Positions 1-8,079 of a stretch of DNA of 56,810 nt are shown here, piece after piece. Each line of letters opens with the position of its first letter. Position 1 is the first letter of the stretch. The position numbers and the translations under genes are program-made. The DNA is from SAR86 cluster bacterium (GTDB lineage: Bacteria; Pseudomonadota; Gammaproteobacteria; Magnimaribacterales; Magnimaribacteraceae). Under the pieces are notes generated by a model. It ran no database searches. It saw nothing but the letters and a program-made list of their open reading frames with translations, and was not told the origin of the DNA. The DNA lies in assembly GCA_016777005.1 (NCBI GenBank), contig JADHSF010000006.1, positions 1 to 56,810 of the forward strand, read 5' to 3'.

Positions 1-1
1 A

Positions 2-436
2 TTGCCACCGGCTATCAATCTTGAAGCAAGAGCTGGAACTGTAATGCTTTTTGATGGAAGACTTCTACACGGAACTGGGGTCAATCATACTAATGAGATT
101 AGATTTGTTGCAGCTATGTCAAATGTCAAGTCTTGGATGAGGTCCCAAGAAAATTGGGTTATTTCTGTCGACCCAGAAATAATTAAAAATGCCAGTCCTA
201 AACTTCTGCACAGAATGGGTTTGCAGGCTGTTACCTATGGAGGAACTATAGAGGGTTTTGGAATGGGGGCAGGAGGAAAGGTTGATGAAAGCCGCGGAAG
301 TATAAAATATTTTAGAGAAGCTTTTGATGAAGGTGAGTATATTAGAGTTGGTCAATTGTCATCCACTTCTCCTAAGTCTGATCTCAAAAAGAATTACACT
401 TTGAGACAGGCTATGAAGAAAGCAAAATCTAAATAA
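2..436 (+). CDS. Phytanoyl-CoA dioxygenase (PhyH) family protein, C-terminal part
   Basis: The gene enters from the left edge, so only the last 144 residues are visible and the true start lies outside the window. The fragment carries the C-terminal half of the PhyH-type 2-oxoglutarate/Fe(II) dioxygenase fold. The stretch LLHGTGVNHTNEIR supplies the second iron-binding His and the Arg that binds the 2-oxoglutarate carboxylate; the HxD half would be upstream. Family members hydroxylate small organic molecules or acyl chains, and the substrate cannot be read from this fragment. The following esterase starts 29 bp downstream on the same strand, so the two may be co-transcribed. The family assignment is fairly sure; the function is open. 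Confidence 0.75.
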   Translation: MPPAINLEARAGTVMLFDGRLLHGTGVNHTNEIRFVAAMSNVKSWMRSQENWVISVDPEIIKNASPKLLHRMGLQAVTYGGTIEGFGMGAGGKVDESRGSIKYFREAFDEGEYIRVGQLSSTSPKSDLKKNYTLRQAMKKAKSK

Positions 437-465
437 ATAAGTTAAATTTTAATTAAGAATTTTAT

Positions 466-1503
466 ATGCAAGCAATACATCAAAATCATGAAATAGAATC
501 AAAAGTCATGGGTCATCAAGTTGAAATATCCGTTATTTTGCCTCCAAACTTTAATTCAATAAAAGAATCTCTTCCTCTTCTTATTAGTCTTCACGGAGGA
601 GGTGGCGATAGGAGTTATTTAGTTAACTCCATGAATGTTTATGAATCTCTTTGGGAGAATGGAGACATACCACCATTGGTGATGGTGTCATTTTCTTCAG
701 GTCCTGTGAGTTGGTACGGTGGAAAATGGGAACAGTTTGTAGTTGAAGAACTACCTAAATGGGCAGCAGAGAACTTCAATACTAGACTAGATAGAGAGGG
801 AACGGTCATGACGGGTATTTCTATGGGTGGATACGGGTCTCTTAAAATTGCTTTTAAGAATCCCGACCGTTTTAAAGCTATCGCTCCAATGGAACCAGCC
901 ATTGAACCCTCATTTAAAAGAACTGAAGGTGGTAAAAGGAATACTTGGTATAGAAACGAAAATTATGACGGTTTGGTATGGGGGGTACCTTTTGATGAGG
1001 AGGCCTGGCTACAGGACAATCCAGCAACTATTCTTTCGCAAAATGCAGATAAAATACGAGCCAGTAATTTAGATATTTACTTAGAGGTAGGCGATCAAGA
1101 TTATATTAACTTGCATGATGGAACAGAATATATGCATAGAATGCTCTGGGACAACGATATAAGGCATGAATATCATTTAGTTAGGTGGGCCGATCATGTC
1201 GGATTAAGCATGGATAGAAGACTCAAGGAGGCTCTTAAGTTTTTAGCTGCCTCTTTGGCTGGAGGCCTTGAAGAACCAACGAATCTTCCTCTAACTGAAG
1301 AAGAAGCTGCTTATTTAAAATGGGCCAACGAAGGAGGAATGATCGCAGGAGAACCCAGTCCCATAGGCACGAGAAATTTAATGCATGAAGATCCAGAAAG
1401 AGCACCTACTATTCATGCTTCAATTTGGGATCCCCAAAAGGATTTAGTCATGGATGATCCGGACATGAAAAGAGCTTACGCAAAGTTACCTCCAACGAAA
1501 TAA
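466..1503 (+). CDS. Alpha/beta-hydrolase, esterase-D-like (PF00756 type)
   Basis: A 345-residue alpha/beta hydrolase of the putative-esterase group. An oxyanion-hole segment SLHGGGGD lies near residues 41-48. The nucleophile elbow G-I-S-M-G has Ser119, and acid and His candidates are Asp210 (EVGDQD) and His244 (RWADHVG). No signal peptide is evident, so it is probably cytoplasmic. About 80 residues past the catalytic His are rich in Glu and Pro and form an extension beyond the usual domain. Such enzymes cleave short acyl, S-formylglutathione or carbohydrate esters; nothing here fixes the substrate. The stop codon abuts the stop of the convergent heptosyltransferase gene with no spacer. It could share a transcript with the upstream oxygenase. 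Confidence 0.8.
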   Translation: MQAIHQNHEIESKVMGHQVEISVILPPNFNSIKESLPLLISLHGGGGDRSYLVNSMNVYESLWENGDIPPLVMVSFSSGPVSWYGGKWEQFVVEELPKWAAENFNTRLDREGTVMTGISMGGYGSLKIAFKNPDRFKAIAPMEPAIEPSFKRTEGGKRNTWYRNENYDGLVWGVPFDEEAWLQDNPATILSQNADKIRASNLDIYLEVGDQDYINLHDGTEYMHRMLWDNDIRHEYHLVRWADHVGLSMDRRLKEALKFLAASLAGGLEEPTNLPLTEEEAAYLKWANEGGMIAGEPSPIGTRNLMHEDPERAPTIHASIWDPQKDLVMDDPDMKRAYAKLPPTK

Positions 1504-2460
1504 TTAAATCGATGGAAGCTTGCTTATTACATCTTCTATTGAAATGGAATTTATGTTGTTGTTAGTTCCTACTACATGTAACTGATTTATTCCTTCTGTA
1601 CCAATTAACTTTGTATCAGTTGGCCCATAAAGGGTCAGGGAAGGAGTCCCTACTACTGCCGATAAATGTGCGAGACCAGTATCGGAGCACACACTAAATT
1701 TGGCTTTCTTCATTATGTAAGCAGTCTCATTTAAGGAAAGAGGTTTTAAGGCGTGCGCATTATCTGAAATTGACGATATTTGTTCAGCTCTTTTAAGCTC
1801 CTCTTCATTTCCAGAAGGAAAAATCATCTCAATACCAGAACCATCAAAGTGCTTAACAAGTAATTGCCAGTTTGCTATTGACCATTGTTTCGTTTTCCAA
1901 CTAGCATTTTGTACCAGAGCTACATACTCATTAGGAAGATTAAATGAGGGTTCTTTAAACTCTATATCAGAAATACCATAATCTTTTGAATTTGATGTTA
2001 AGTATCCAAGTGCATTCGATAATAAAATTTTTTGTCTAGTAATCGCGTGTAATTCCTTGCTGATACTAATTTTTTTATTATAGGAAAGATGGGCCGGGTA
2101 TTCTCTTACGCTTTTAGAATCCATACCTATTACTTGGTGTTTACACATAAATGAAACAAGAGCGCTCTTAAGATTATTTTGCATGTCTATAACCAAATCA
2201 TAGTTAGTGTTATTGATCTCCTGAATTACAGATTGAAAAGCTTTTCGAGAATTAGGGGAAAGTAGCTGTTTTTTCCAGTTTCTATGATCTGTCGTAATAA
2301 TTTTATTTACAGCTGGATGCCATTTAGGCACTTCCGAAAAAGATTTATCTACCACCCAATCAAATTCTATTTCTTTAAAATGCGCTTTAGCCTCTGTCAG
2401 GGCAGGGAGTGCATGCATGAGATCACCCATCGAAGTTAACTTAATAATTAAAATCTTCAG
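1504..2460 (-). CDS. waaC: Lipopolysaccharide heptosyltransferase I-like (GT9 family)
   Basis: This glycosyltransferase family 9 protein would transfer a heptose from an ADP-heptose donor to Kdo of the LPS inner core at the cytoplasmic face of the inner membrane. The C-terminal half has the family signature SDTGLAHLSAVVGTP and then LYGPTD, the nucleotide-sugar pocket. The first ATG (2430) would cut off the conserved N-terminal strand. Reading upstream in frame from a CTG at 2460 gives KILIIKLTSMGDL, which matches the usual GT9 N terminus, with an AAAGG nine bases before it. I therefore place the start at 2460 as a non-canonical CTG. It lies 6 bases after the stop of the 2OG-oxygenase gene, consistent with translational coupling. 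WaaC rather than WaaF is likely but not certain. Confidence 0.75.
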   Translation of the reverse strand: MKILIIKLTSMGDLMHALPALTEAKAHFKEIEFDWVVDKSFSEVPKWHPAVNKIITTDHRNWKKQLLSPNSRKAFQSVIQEINNTNYDLVIDMQNNLKSALVSFMCKHQVIGMDSKSVREYPAHLSYNKKISISKELHAITRQKILLSNALGYLTSNSKDYGISDIEFKEPSFNLPNEYVALVQNASWKTKQWSIANWQLLVKHFDGSGIEMIFPSGNEEELKRAEQISSISDNAHALKPLSLNETAYIMKKAKFSVCSDTGLAHLSAVVGTPSLTLYGPTDTKLIGTEGINQLHVVGTNNNINSISIEDVISKLPSI

Positions 2461-2466
2461 CTTTAT

Positions 2467-3084
2467 CTACCTTTTAAATAACTTCTTTAAATATGAACTC
2501 AACTGATGTCTGAATCTATGAGATTGAAGTGCTTGTGGATATATATAATTTAGCTGGATAGATAATCTTTTTCCTTCAAAAGGTTCGAATCCATGCCAGC
2601 AATCATCTGTTACCTTAAAGGCTACTAAATTTCCAAATTCGGATGGAATCTCTTTAATATAATTATCTAAGCTATTGTTTATCTTAAGTAATCTCAAATT
2701 TCCTACTGAGGAATGCCAGTTAGGATTTAAATAAAGCAGAACAGTTAAGATTTTTGTCTTTGAGTCCGTATGAATTTGTCCATCTTTAGATCTTGAGTAC
2801 CCTCTCAATGTAGTAACGACCTTGGCATCACTCAAATCGACTTGAAATTTGTCTTCTAGTATCTGTTTAAAATCATCACCTTCAAGCTCATCAACTAAAT
2901 TTTTAATAGATCCATCGATAAGATTCTCTGTATGGAAGCTGCCTCCTGATTTAATAGCAGGAAAGTTATTAACCAGTTCTGCAGGGTCAAGATTCTCATT
3001 AAAGGCGTTCTCTATATGAAAAAAAGGAAAGAACTCTTGATCGACCAGAGCTTGTTTAATTTTTTTATTATCCAGTAGCCTCAT
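2467..3084 (-). CDS. 2-oxoglutarate/Fe(II)-dependent oxygenase-like protein
   Basis: A 205-residue protein with the cupin-type oxygenase signature: His105-x-Asp107 (GQIHTDSK), a second His at 164 (CWHGFEPF), and Arg173 followed by LSIQLNY, the expected 2-oxoglutarate-binding Arg. This resembles the prolyl-4-hydroxylase/2OG-FeII superfamily. The target is unknown. It overlaps the end of the DsbA-like gene by 17 bp and lies 6 bp before the heptosyltransferase start, so the three probably form one minus-strand transcript. That context makes a role in cell-surface glycan or envelope chemistry conceivable, but this is inference only. There is no signal peptide or membrane span, so a cytoplasmic location is expected. 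Confidence 0.7.
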   Translation of the reverse strand: MRLLDNKKIKQALVDQEFFPFFHIENAFNENLDPAELVNNFPAIKSGGSFHTENLIDGSIKNLVDELEGDDFKQILEDKFQVDLSDAKVVTTLRGYSRSKDGQIHTDSKTKILTVLLYLNPNWHSSVGNLRLLKINNSLDNYIKEIPSEFGNLVAFKVTDDCWHGFEPFEGKRLSIQLNYIYPQALQSHRFRHQLSSYLKKLFKR

Positions 3085-3730
3085 TCTGCTTCTCTTTTAT
3101 TAGAATCTTACCAAGAAAAGATACAAATGTTTCTGGTTCCTGACCGCCTTGAATAATATATTTATCATTAATAAAATATGTAGGCACAGCACCAATACTT
3201 TTTTCTATGAATTCCATTTCGTCATCTGCCGTTTCTTGTCCACCTTCCTTTGAGGCTAAGAAGTTTCTAATATCATCTTGATCCATGCCTACCTCAACAG
3301 CTATTTCAATAAGAACCTCCGTTGAACCAACATCTCTGCCATCAGTGAAGTAAGCTTTAAATAGTGCAGTAGACAAATCTGTTTGGAGTCCAAACTCTTG
3401 AGCCTTCCATAAAAGCCTATGAGCTTTAAAAGTATTTGGAATACGTTCTGTTTTAGAGAAATTAAAATCAAAATTAAGAGATTTTCCAATTTCTTCTATT
3501 TGCTTGTAGGGCGAAGGTCTTCCGCTTAAATCACCAAATTTCTGCTGGATATAGAGTTTTTTATCATACCCAGATTCTGGTATCTCTGGATGGAGCTCAT
3601 AGGGCTTCCAGTGCACCTCAAAATCGATTTGATCTTCTAACTCGGTCATTGCTTTTTGTAGATTCTTAAAACCAATCACGCACCAGGGGCAGACTACGTC
3701 AGATACTATGTTAATTTTTAATTTTTCCAT
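3068..3730 (-). CDS. DsbA family oxidoreductase, FrnE-like
   Basis: A thioredoxin-fold DsbA-superfamily protein of the FrnE/2-hydroxychromene-2-carboxylate isomerase-like group. The N terminus KINIVSDVVCPWC carries the redox motif C14-P-W-C17, and the C-terminal half has the cis-Pro region AVPTYFIND. It has no signal peptide, as in cytoplasmic FrnE proteins, which are associated with oxidative stress and disulfide exchange. I chose the ATG at 3730, which puts the first beta strand immediately after the start. A GTG at 3760 would add ten hydrophobic residues with no ribosome site. It is the first gene of a minus-strand operon and is divergent from the LOG-family gene across 43 bp. Confidence 0.85.
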   Translation of the reverse strand: MEKLKINIVSDVVCPWCVIGFKNLQKAMTELEDQIDFEVHWKPYELHPEIPESGYDKKLYIQQKFGDLSGRPSPYKQIEEIGKSLNFDFNFSKTERIPNTFKAHRLLWKAQEFGLQTDLSTALFKAYFTDGRDVGSTEVLIEIAVEVGMDQDDIRNFLASKEGGQETADDEMEFIEKSIGAVPTYFINDKYIIQGGQEPETFVSFLGKILIKEKQNEATG

Positions 3731-3773
3731 TAATTTAATTATAAGATATATACTTCTCACAAAGTAACGAAAT

Positions 3774-4364
3774 ATGAAAAGTATCTGTGTATTTGCTGGG
3801 TCAGCCAGTGGTTTGAAACAAGTTTATTCTAATAGCGCTGAAGCGCTCGGTAGTGAGATAGCAAAAAGAAATCTTTCTATGGTCTATGGTGGTGGCAGCA
3901 GAGGTTTAATGGGAATTACTGCAGACTCCGCGCTAGAAGGTGGTGCATCCGTTACTGGAGTTATTACTGAAAAATTACATGATATAGAAGTAGGTCATAC
4001 TAACCTCACTTCTCTCGAAGTTGTATCTACTATGCATGAGAGAAAAGCAAGAATGGCAGAATTATCAGATGCTGTTATCTCACTGCCTGGAGGCGTTGGC
4101 ACCTGGGAAGAATTTTATGAGGCATTGGCCTGGAATCAATTAGGTATCTATTCAAAGCCAATAGTATTATTCAATGTTGAAGACTATTATCAAGAACTCT
4201 ATGATTTTACAAAACGATCAGTTGACGAAGGTTTTCTTCCAAAAAGTAGCTTAGAAGAATTTTTTATTTCAGATTCATTAGAAGATATTTTTAGCTTCAT
4301 TAACTCTTTTGAAACAAAAGATACTAAAGATTGGTTCAAGAGATTAGATCGAAAAGAAAAATAA
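3774..4364 (+). CDS. LOG family protein (TIGR00730 Rossmann-fold phosphoribohydrolase)
   Basis: A 196-residue member of the LOG/YgdH-like family. Members cleave the N-glycosidic bond of nucleoside 5'-monophosphates, for example cytokinin riboside monophosphate, releasing the base and ribose 5-phosphate. The diagnostic elements are present: the glycine-rich GGGSRGLMG near residues 39-47, the STMHERKARM motif at 85-94, and PGGVGTWEE at 105-113 with the catalytic Glu. The length is normal. It is a single gene between a divergent DsbA-like gene and a 200-bp unexplained spacer. In bacteria the physiological substrate is often unclear, so I give no gene symbol. Confidence 0.88.
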   Translation: MKSICVFAGSASGLKQVYSNSAEALGSEIAKRNLSMVYGGGSRGLMGITADSALEGGASVTGVITEKLHDIEVGHTNLTSLEVVSTMHERKARMAELSDAVISLPGGVGTWEEFYEALAWNQLGIYSKPIVLFNVEDYYQELYDFTKRSVDEGFLPKSSLEEFFISDSLEDIFSFINSFETKDTKDWFKRLDRKEK

Positions 4365-4566
4365 ATTTCTTTGCATATTCAAATATTTTTGGTAAATTTT
4401 GCTTAGGACATTTTTCAGAAAGAATTGGACCTAGAGACCCAGATCAGGAAGAAAATGGACAGAAGAAGAAGGGTGAAAAAGTTAATCTAGTAATTAGCAA
4501 CTTGTGAGCTGAACGGGTATTGGCCACACAGTGATGAACCCGCACTGGGCCCTTCAACTTCGCCTT
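4365..4566. other. Non-coding spacer with conspicuous predicted RNA structure
   Basis: This spacer lies between two convergent genes, and no convincing protein is encoded in it on either strand. Its right half is unusually rich in complementary segments. GGCC (4522-4525) plus CAGTG (4529-4533) pair with CACTG (4543-4547) plus GGCC (4548-4551). CGGGT (4514-4518) can pair with ACCCG (4538-4542) in the loop of that hairpin. AGCTGAA (4507-4513) can pair, with one mismatch, with TTCAACT (4553-4559). Just upstream, an AAGTT/AACTT hairpin spans about 4479-4503. No U-tract follows, so it is not a simple terminator. I could not match it to 6S, SRP, tmRNA, RNase P or a known riboswitch, and the strand is undetermined. 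Confidence 0.35.
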
Positions 4567-5112
4567 CTAGAATTCGAATCTTTTTAATAAGTTGTAACTG
4601 GTTTTTCCTGCATCAAAATCACTTTCATAGACATCTAGTGCATTGACTCTAGACGTTATCCGAATTCCTTCAAATGCTTCAAAAGAATATTGAGTTCTAG
4701 TCTTATCCTTAAATCGGCCAAGAGTAATGTGAGGTCTGTATGTCTTTAGAGAAGAGCCAAACCCAATTCTTGTAACAACTTCATCCACTCTCTCAAAAAT
4801 TTTTTGAAGTTGATTGGTTGGTTTGACTACGCCCGCAAGAAGCTGACTATCCTCATTAGGAAAAAAACTCACAGATGAGAGTTCAATTTGGAGGTGGCTC
4901 ATAAAGTGGATATCAGAAATACCTAAGTACATTTCTTCTATTTGTTCGGGTTCCATTGCTCCTACAAAATTAATTGTTAGATGATGGTCGCTATTTTTTT
5001 GCCATGAAATATCTGCATCTTGGAGGACATTATTTTTTAGATTTTTTTTTAACTCAATAATCTGATCATTGAGATCTTTGGATGGTGTTAATGCTAAAAA
5101 AATTCTTGCCAT
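4567..5112 (-). CDS. thpR: RNA 2',3'-cyclic phosphodiesterase (2'-5' RNA ligase family)
   Basis: A member of the two-histidine phosphoesterase (2H) superfamily, ThpR/LigT branch, which opens RNA 2',3'-cyclic phosphates to 2'-phosphates. Both catalytic motifs are visible: His44-Leu-Thr46 (HHLTINFVG) and His128-Ile-Thr130 (RPHITLGRF). With the ATG at 5112 the protein begins MARIFLAL, the usual first strand of the fold. An upstream start at 5151 would prepend a hydrophobic leader the family does not have. Length is 181 residues, normal for the family. It is monocistronic, divergent from trpS across about 80 bp, and its 3' end faces the structured spacer. Confidence 0.88.
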   Translation of the reverse strand: MARIFLALTPSKDLNDQIIELKKNLKNNVLQDADISWQKNSDHHLTINFVGAMEPEQIEEMYLGISDIHFMSHLQIELSSVSFFPNEDSQLLAGVVKPTNQLQKIFERVDEVVTRIGFGSSLKTYRPHITLGRFKDKTRTQYSFEAFEGIRITSRVNALDVYESDFDAGKTSYNLLKRFEF

Positions 5113-5195
5113 ATTCTTGATGAATAATAATAAATAGAACGCACTTATCAAGCATTTTATTAATAAGTTGAGTTAGAATACTTCGAGGAGATTTT

Positions 5196-6206
5196 GTGAA
5201 AAAACAACAAAGAGTTTTAACAGGAATTACTACTAGTGGAGAACCTCATTTAGGAAACTTAGTTGGTGCAATACTTCCTGCTATAAGTGCCAGTAACCAA
5301 CCAGATACAGCATCATTTCTTTTTTTGGCCGATTATCACTCTTTAATAAAAAATACTGATTCCAATCTAACCCACGCATCTAGCTTGGAAATAGCAGCTT
5401 GTTGGTTGGCTTGTGGTCTTGACCCACAAAAAGTAATTTTTTACCGTCAATCTGACATTCCTCATATATTTGAATTAGCTTGGATACTGAGTTGCTTAAC
5501 CTCTAAGGGACTGCTAAATAGAGCTCACGCCTATAAAGCAGCCTTAGCAGACAATGAACAACTAGGTTCAAAGGACTTAGATAAGGGAATAACCATGGGT
5601 CTCTTTAATTATCCTGTCCTTATGGCCGCAGACATACTTATGTTTAATGCAGATTTTGTACCGGTCGGGCAGGATCAAAAGCAGCATATAGAAATGGCTA
5701 GAGACATAGCGTTAAAATTTAATCATCATTATGGAGAATTACTAACTCCTCCTGAAGCACAAATTAATGAAGTAACTGGAATTCTTCCTGGATTGGATGG
5801 TAGAAAGATGAGTAAGTCTTATAACAATACTATTCCTATATTTGCTGATGAAAAAGTTCTCAGAAAATCTATTATGAAAATACAAACAAATTCTTTAGAG
5901 CCTGGAGAACCAAAAGATCCTGAAGACTGTAATATTTTTAATATATACAGAGCTATAGCTACAGAGAATGAAGTATTGGATCTAAAAAAACAATATGAAG
6001 AAGGTATAGGGTGGGGTGATGCAAAGAATTTACTTTTTGAAAACCTTAATAAATTTGTATCGCCATTCAAAATCGAATACGAAAAGATCATGAAAGATAA
6101 GAGCTTTGTAGAGAAGGTATTAGTGGAGGGTGCAAATAAGGCTAAGGAATACTCTTCTCCGCTAATAAAGGAAATAAGAGAATCTGTAGGAATTAAGAAA
6201 TTTTAA
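5196..6206 (+). CDS. trpS: Tryptophan--tRNA ligase
   Basis: A class I aminoacyl-tRNA synthetase charging tRNA-Trp. The HIGH-type motif appears as PHLGN (residues 17-21) and the KMSKS loop is intact at 204-208 within GRKMSKSYNNT. The ATP/Trp pocket segments MAADILMF and VPVGQDQKQHIE are also as expected. At 336 residues it has the normal bacterial length. The start is GTG at 5196, chosen because a strong GAGGAG sits five bases before it at 5185-5190. The stop overlaps the start of the next gene by one base (TAATG), so trpS heads a three-gene operon with an unrecognised gene and an MFS transporter. Confidence 0.97.
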   Translation: MKKQQRVLTGITTSGEPHLGNLVGAILPAISASNQPDTASFLFLADYHSLIKNTDSNLTHASSLEIAACWLACGLDPQKVIFYRQSDIPHIFELAWILSCLTSKGLLNRAHAYKAALADNEQLGSKDLDKGITMGLFNYPVLMAADILMFNADFVPVGQDQKQHIEMARDIALKFNHHYGELLTPPEAQINEVTGILPGLDGRKMSKSYNNTIPIFADEKVLRKSIMKIQTNSLEPGEPKDPEDCNIFNIYRAIATENEVLDLKKQYEEGIGWGDAKNLLFENLNKFVSPFKIEYEKIMKDKSFVEKVLVEGANKAKEYSSPLIKEIRESVGIKKF

Positions 6207-6772
6207 TGAACGGCCTTAAAGTATTATCTTTTAGTGAAAAATTTAAACTAACAAAGGATCAGCAGTTTACTATCCGTCTGCATGATCATGGATTATTGCG
6301 TCTTATTCCTTTATCTGTCGATGATGAATTACTGCAGGTAACAGATAAAATATTTTTTCATACTTTATTAAAATCAACTACTTATCAAGAACTTTTCTTT
6401 GATCACTTCAGTCAAAAGAGTGATGGAAAGCATGGACCATTCTTGTTAAAAACTATTCAGGATGAAGATTTCATGGCCATTAGTAATGATCATTTAAGAG
6501 AAGAGATTATCCAGATAGTTAGTTCTCCTAAATGGTCCTGTCCTGCGATCAGTAAAACTAAATTATCTGAGGTAAAAAAACTACTAGATTTTTTGGTAAA
6601 CATAGACTCAAAGTCTTACTTTCTAGAGAAATGTCTGACTTTTAATTCTTCTTCTCAAGAAGCAATTGTTTATGAGCATGAATGGTCTCATAGTTTAACC
6701 AGTTATTATGAGTACATTATTAAAGATATTAATAATCAAAAAGTTTTTCTTCTCATAATCACCTATGAGTAA
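6206..6772 (+). CDS. Hypothetical protein, unrecognised family
   Basis: I do not recognise this 188-residue protein. It starts on the last base of the trpS stop codon (TAATG) and ends 8 bp inside the MFS gene, so it is probably translated by coupling in the middle of that operon. It has no signal peptide and no convincing membrane span. The sequence mixes hydrophobic and charged residues, with several His near the N terminus (RLHDHGLLRL) and near the C terminus (YEHEWSHS), and ends in a very hydrophobic VFLLIITYE. Aromatic clusters such as SYYEYIIK suggest a folded globular domain. The uninterrupted frame and tight overlaps on both sides are the main evidence that it is a real gene. Confidence 0.65.
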   Translation: MNGLKVLSFSEKFKLTKDQQFTIRLHDHGLLRLIPLSVDDELLQVTDKIFFHTLLKSTTYQELFFDHFSQKSDGKHGPFLLKTIQDEDFMAISNDHLREEIIQIVSSPKWSCPAISKTKLSEVKKLLDFLVNIDSKSYFLEKCLTFNSSSQEAIVYEHEWSHSLTSYYEYIIKDINNQKVFLLIITYE

Positions 6773-8015
6773 AGTCACAGAAAAGCTTCCTAATACAATT
6801 TGGATTTTGGCGGCAGGTCTTCTTTGTGTGGGCGCTGGCCAATCTGTTGTTTTTATAACTATCCCTCCAATTGCAAGAGACCTAGGATTAAATGAAATCC
6901 AGATTGGCTCAATATTCGCATCATCTGCCTTGGCTTGGATGATTTTAAGCCCTGTATGGGGCTCTCTTAGTGATTCAGTTGGTAGAAAGAAAATTGTTAT
7001 TATAGGATTACTTGGATTTGCTATCTCCTTGATCTTATTTAGCTTTACAATTTCATTAGGTCAAAAGGAATTAATGACTGGCAGTCTATTATTTTTTTTA
7101 TTAGTTGCTGCTAGATTACTAAATGGCATGTTTGGTAGTGCAACTAGGCCCTCAGCTGGTGCATGGGTTGCTGATATCACTTCAATTGATTCAAGAAGTA
7201 GAGCATTTGCAAGATTAGATTCTGGTTTTTCTATGGGCAGAATCCTTGGCCCCGCTATTGCTGGATTGCTACTCCTTGTTTCCTACACAGCTCCATTTTT
7301 TTTCTTTGCAGCTGGAGCATTTATTGTCATTATATTCGTTCTTTTCCAACAATCTCCTCCTAAAGTCATTACTAGAGAATCGGTTAAAAAGCTTTCTATG
7401 TTTGATTCTCGTGTATGGCCTTTTTTGATTGTTTCAGCTGTATTTGGTATTTGTAATGCATCTTTAGTTCAGACTTCATCTTTCTTTTTTCAAGATGTGA
7501 TTATGCCTTCATCTGAAAACTATATAGCTTTTGCCAGTGTTGGCTTTATGTTGTCTGCATTGGGTGTCTTGAATGGCCAGTTACTTGTAGCTGATAGACT
7601 GCAAACCTCTCCAGGAACCCTAATTAAATTAGGAATAATTCTTAATTTCTTATCTCTTTTTGGATATGCCTTTAGCTCTTCCTTGGTTCAGGTTTATATA
7701 TGCTTATTTTTCTATGGATTAGGCGGAGGTATGCTGGGTCCGGGAATATCATCATCTTTGTCTCTCTCTGTGGGTAAGGAATATCAAGGCACCGCAGGTG
7801 GTTTTTTAGGTATGGTTATACCAGTAGGTCACGTAGTTTCACCAATCATTTCAATGCCTCTTTATATTATTAGTCCCTCTCTACCTTATCTGATTGGAGC
7901 CTGTTTGATGTTTTTTGCAGCACTTTTTATATTCTTTAATAAACGTCATCAATGGATTAGAGATAAGAGCTACAGGGAAGATAGAAATCTAGAAGTATTT
8001 GAAAATTCTCAATAA
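6765..8015 (+). CDS. MFS transporter, drug:H+ antiporter-like
   Basis: A 416-residue major facilitator superfamily protein with about twelve hydrophobic segments. The loop between helices 2 and 3 has the MFS motif A as GSLSDSVGRKKI, near residues 66-77. The segment ending FGSATRPSAGAWVADI resembles the helix 4-5 region of DHA1/TetA-type exporters, including an Arg and a Pro-containing stretch. It would sit in the inner membrane and export a small molecule using the proton gradient; the substrate is not deducible. It overlaps the preceding hypothetical gene by 8 bp, which implies co-expression. The second half (helices 7-12) is complete and there is no truncation. Confidence 0.85.
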   Translation: MSKVTEKLPNTIWILAAGLLCVGAGQSVVFITIPPIARDLGLNEIQIGSIFASSALAWMILSPVWGSLSDSVGRKKIVIIGLLGFAISLILFSFTISLGQKELMTGSLLFFLLVAARLLNGMFGSATRPSAGAWVADITSIDSRSRAFARLDSGFSMGRILGPAIAGLLLLVSYTAPFFFFAAGAFIVIIFVLFQQSPPKVITRESVKKLSMFDSRVWPFLIVSAVFGICNASLVQTSSFFFQDVIMPSSENYIAFASVGFMLSALGVLNGQLLVADRLQTSPGTLIKLGIILNFLSLFGYAFSSSLVQVYICLFFYGLGGGMLGPGISSSLSLSVGKEYQGTAGGFLGMVIPVGHVVSPIISMPLYIISPSLPYLIGACLMFFAALFIFFNKRHQWIRDKSYREDRNLEVFENSQ

Positions 8016-8079
8016 GACTCTTAATGAAGGTTTATACAATATTATTTGTTATAGTAGAGAGCTAAATTTAGGAGAGAAA

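Noticed and set aside
4430-4460. TPP-riboswitch-like CTGATCTGGG string on the minus strand
   Set aside because: The rest of the THI-box core (GGGG...GCTGAGA) is missing, and the nearby genes are not thiamine-related.
4479-4559. Possible 6S, SRP, RNase P or tmRNA gene
   Set aside because: I could not find the hallmark core motifs of these RNAs in the sequence, so I only report an unassigned structured region.
7999-8079. Longer SDR start overlapping the MFS gene
   Set aside because: The extra 27 residues have no homology to SDR N termini, and a strong AGGAGA precedes the internal ATG at 8080.
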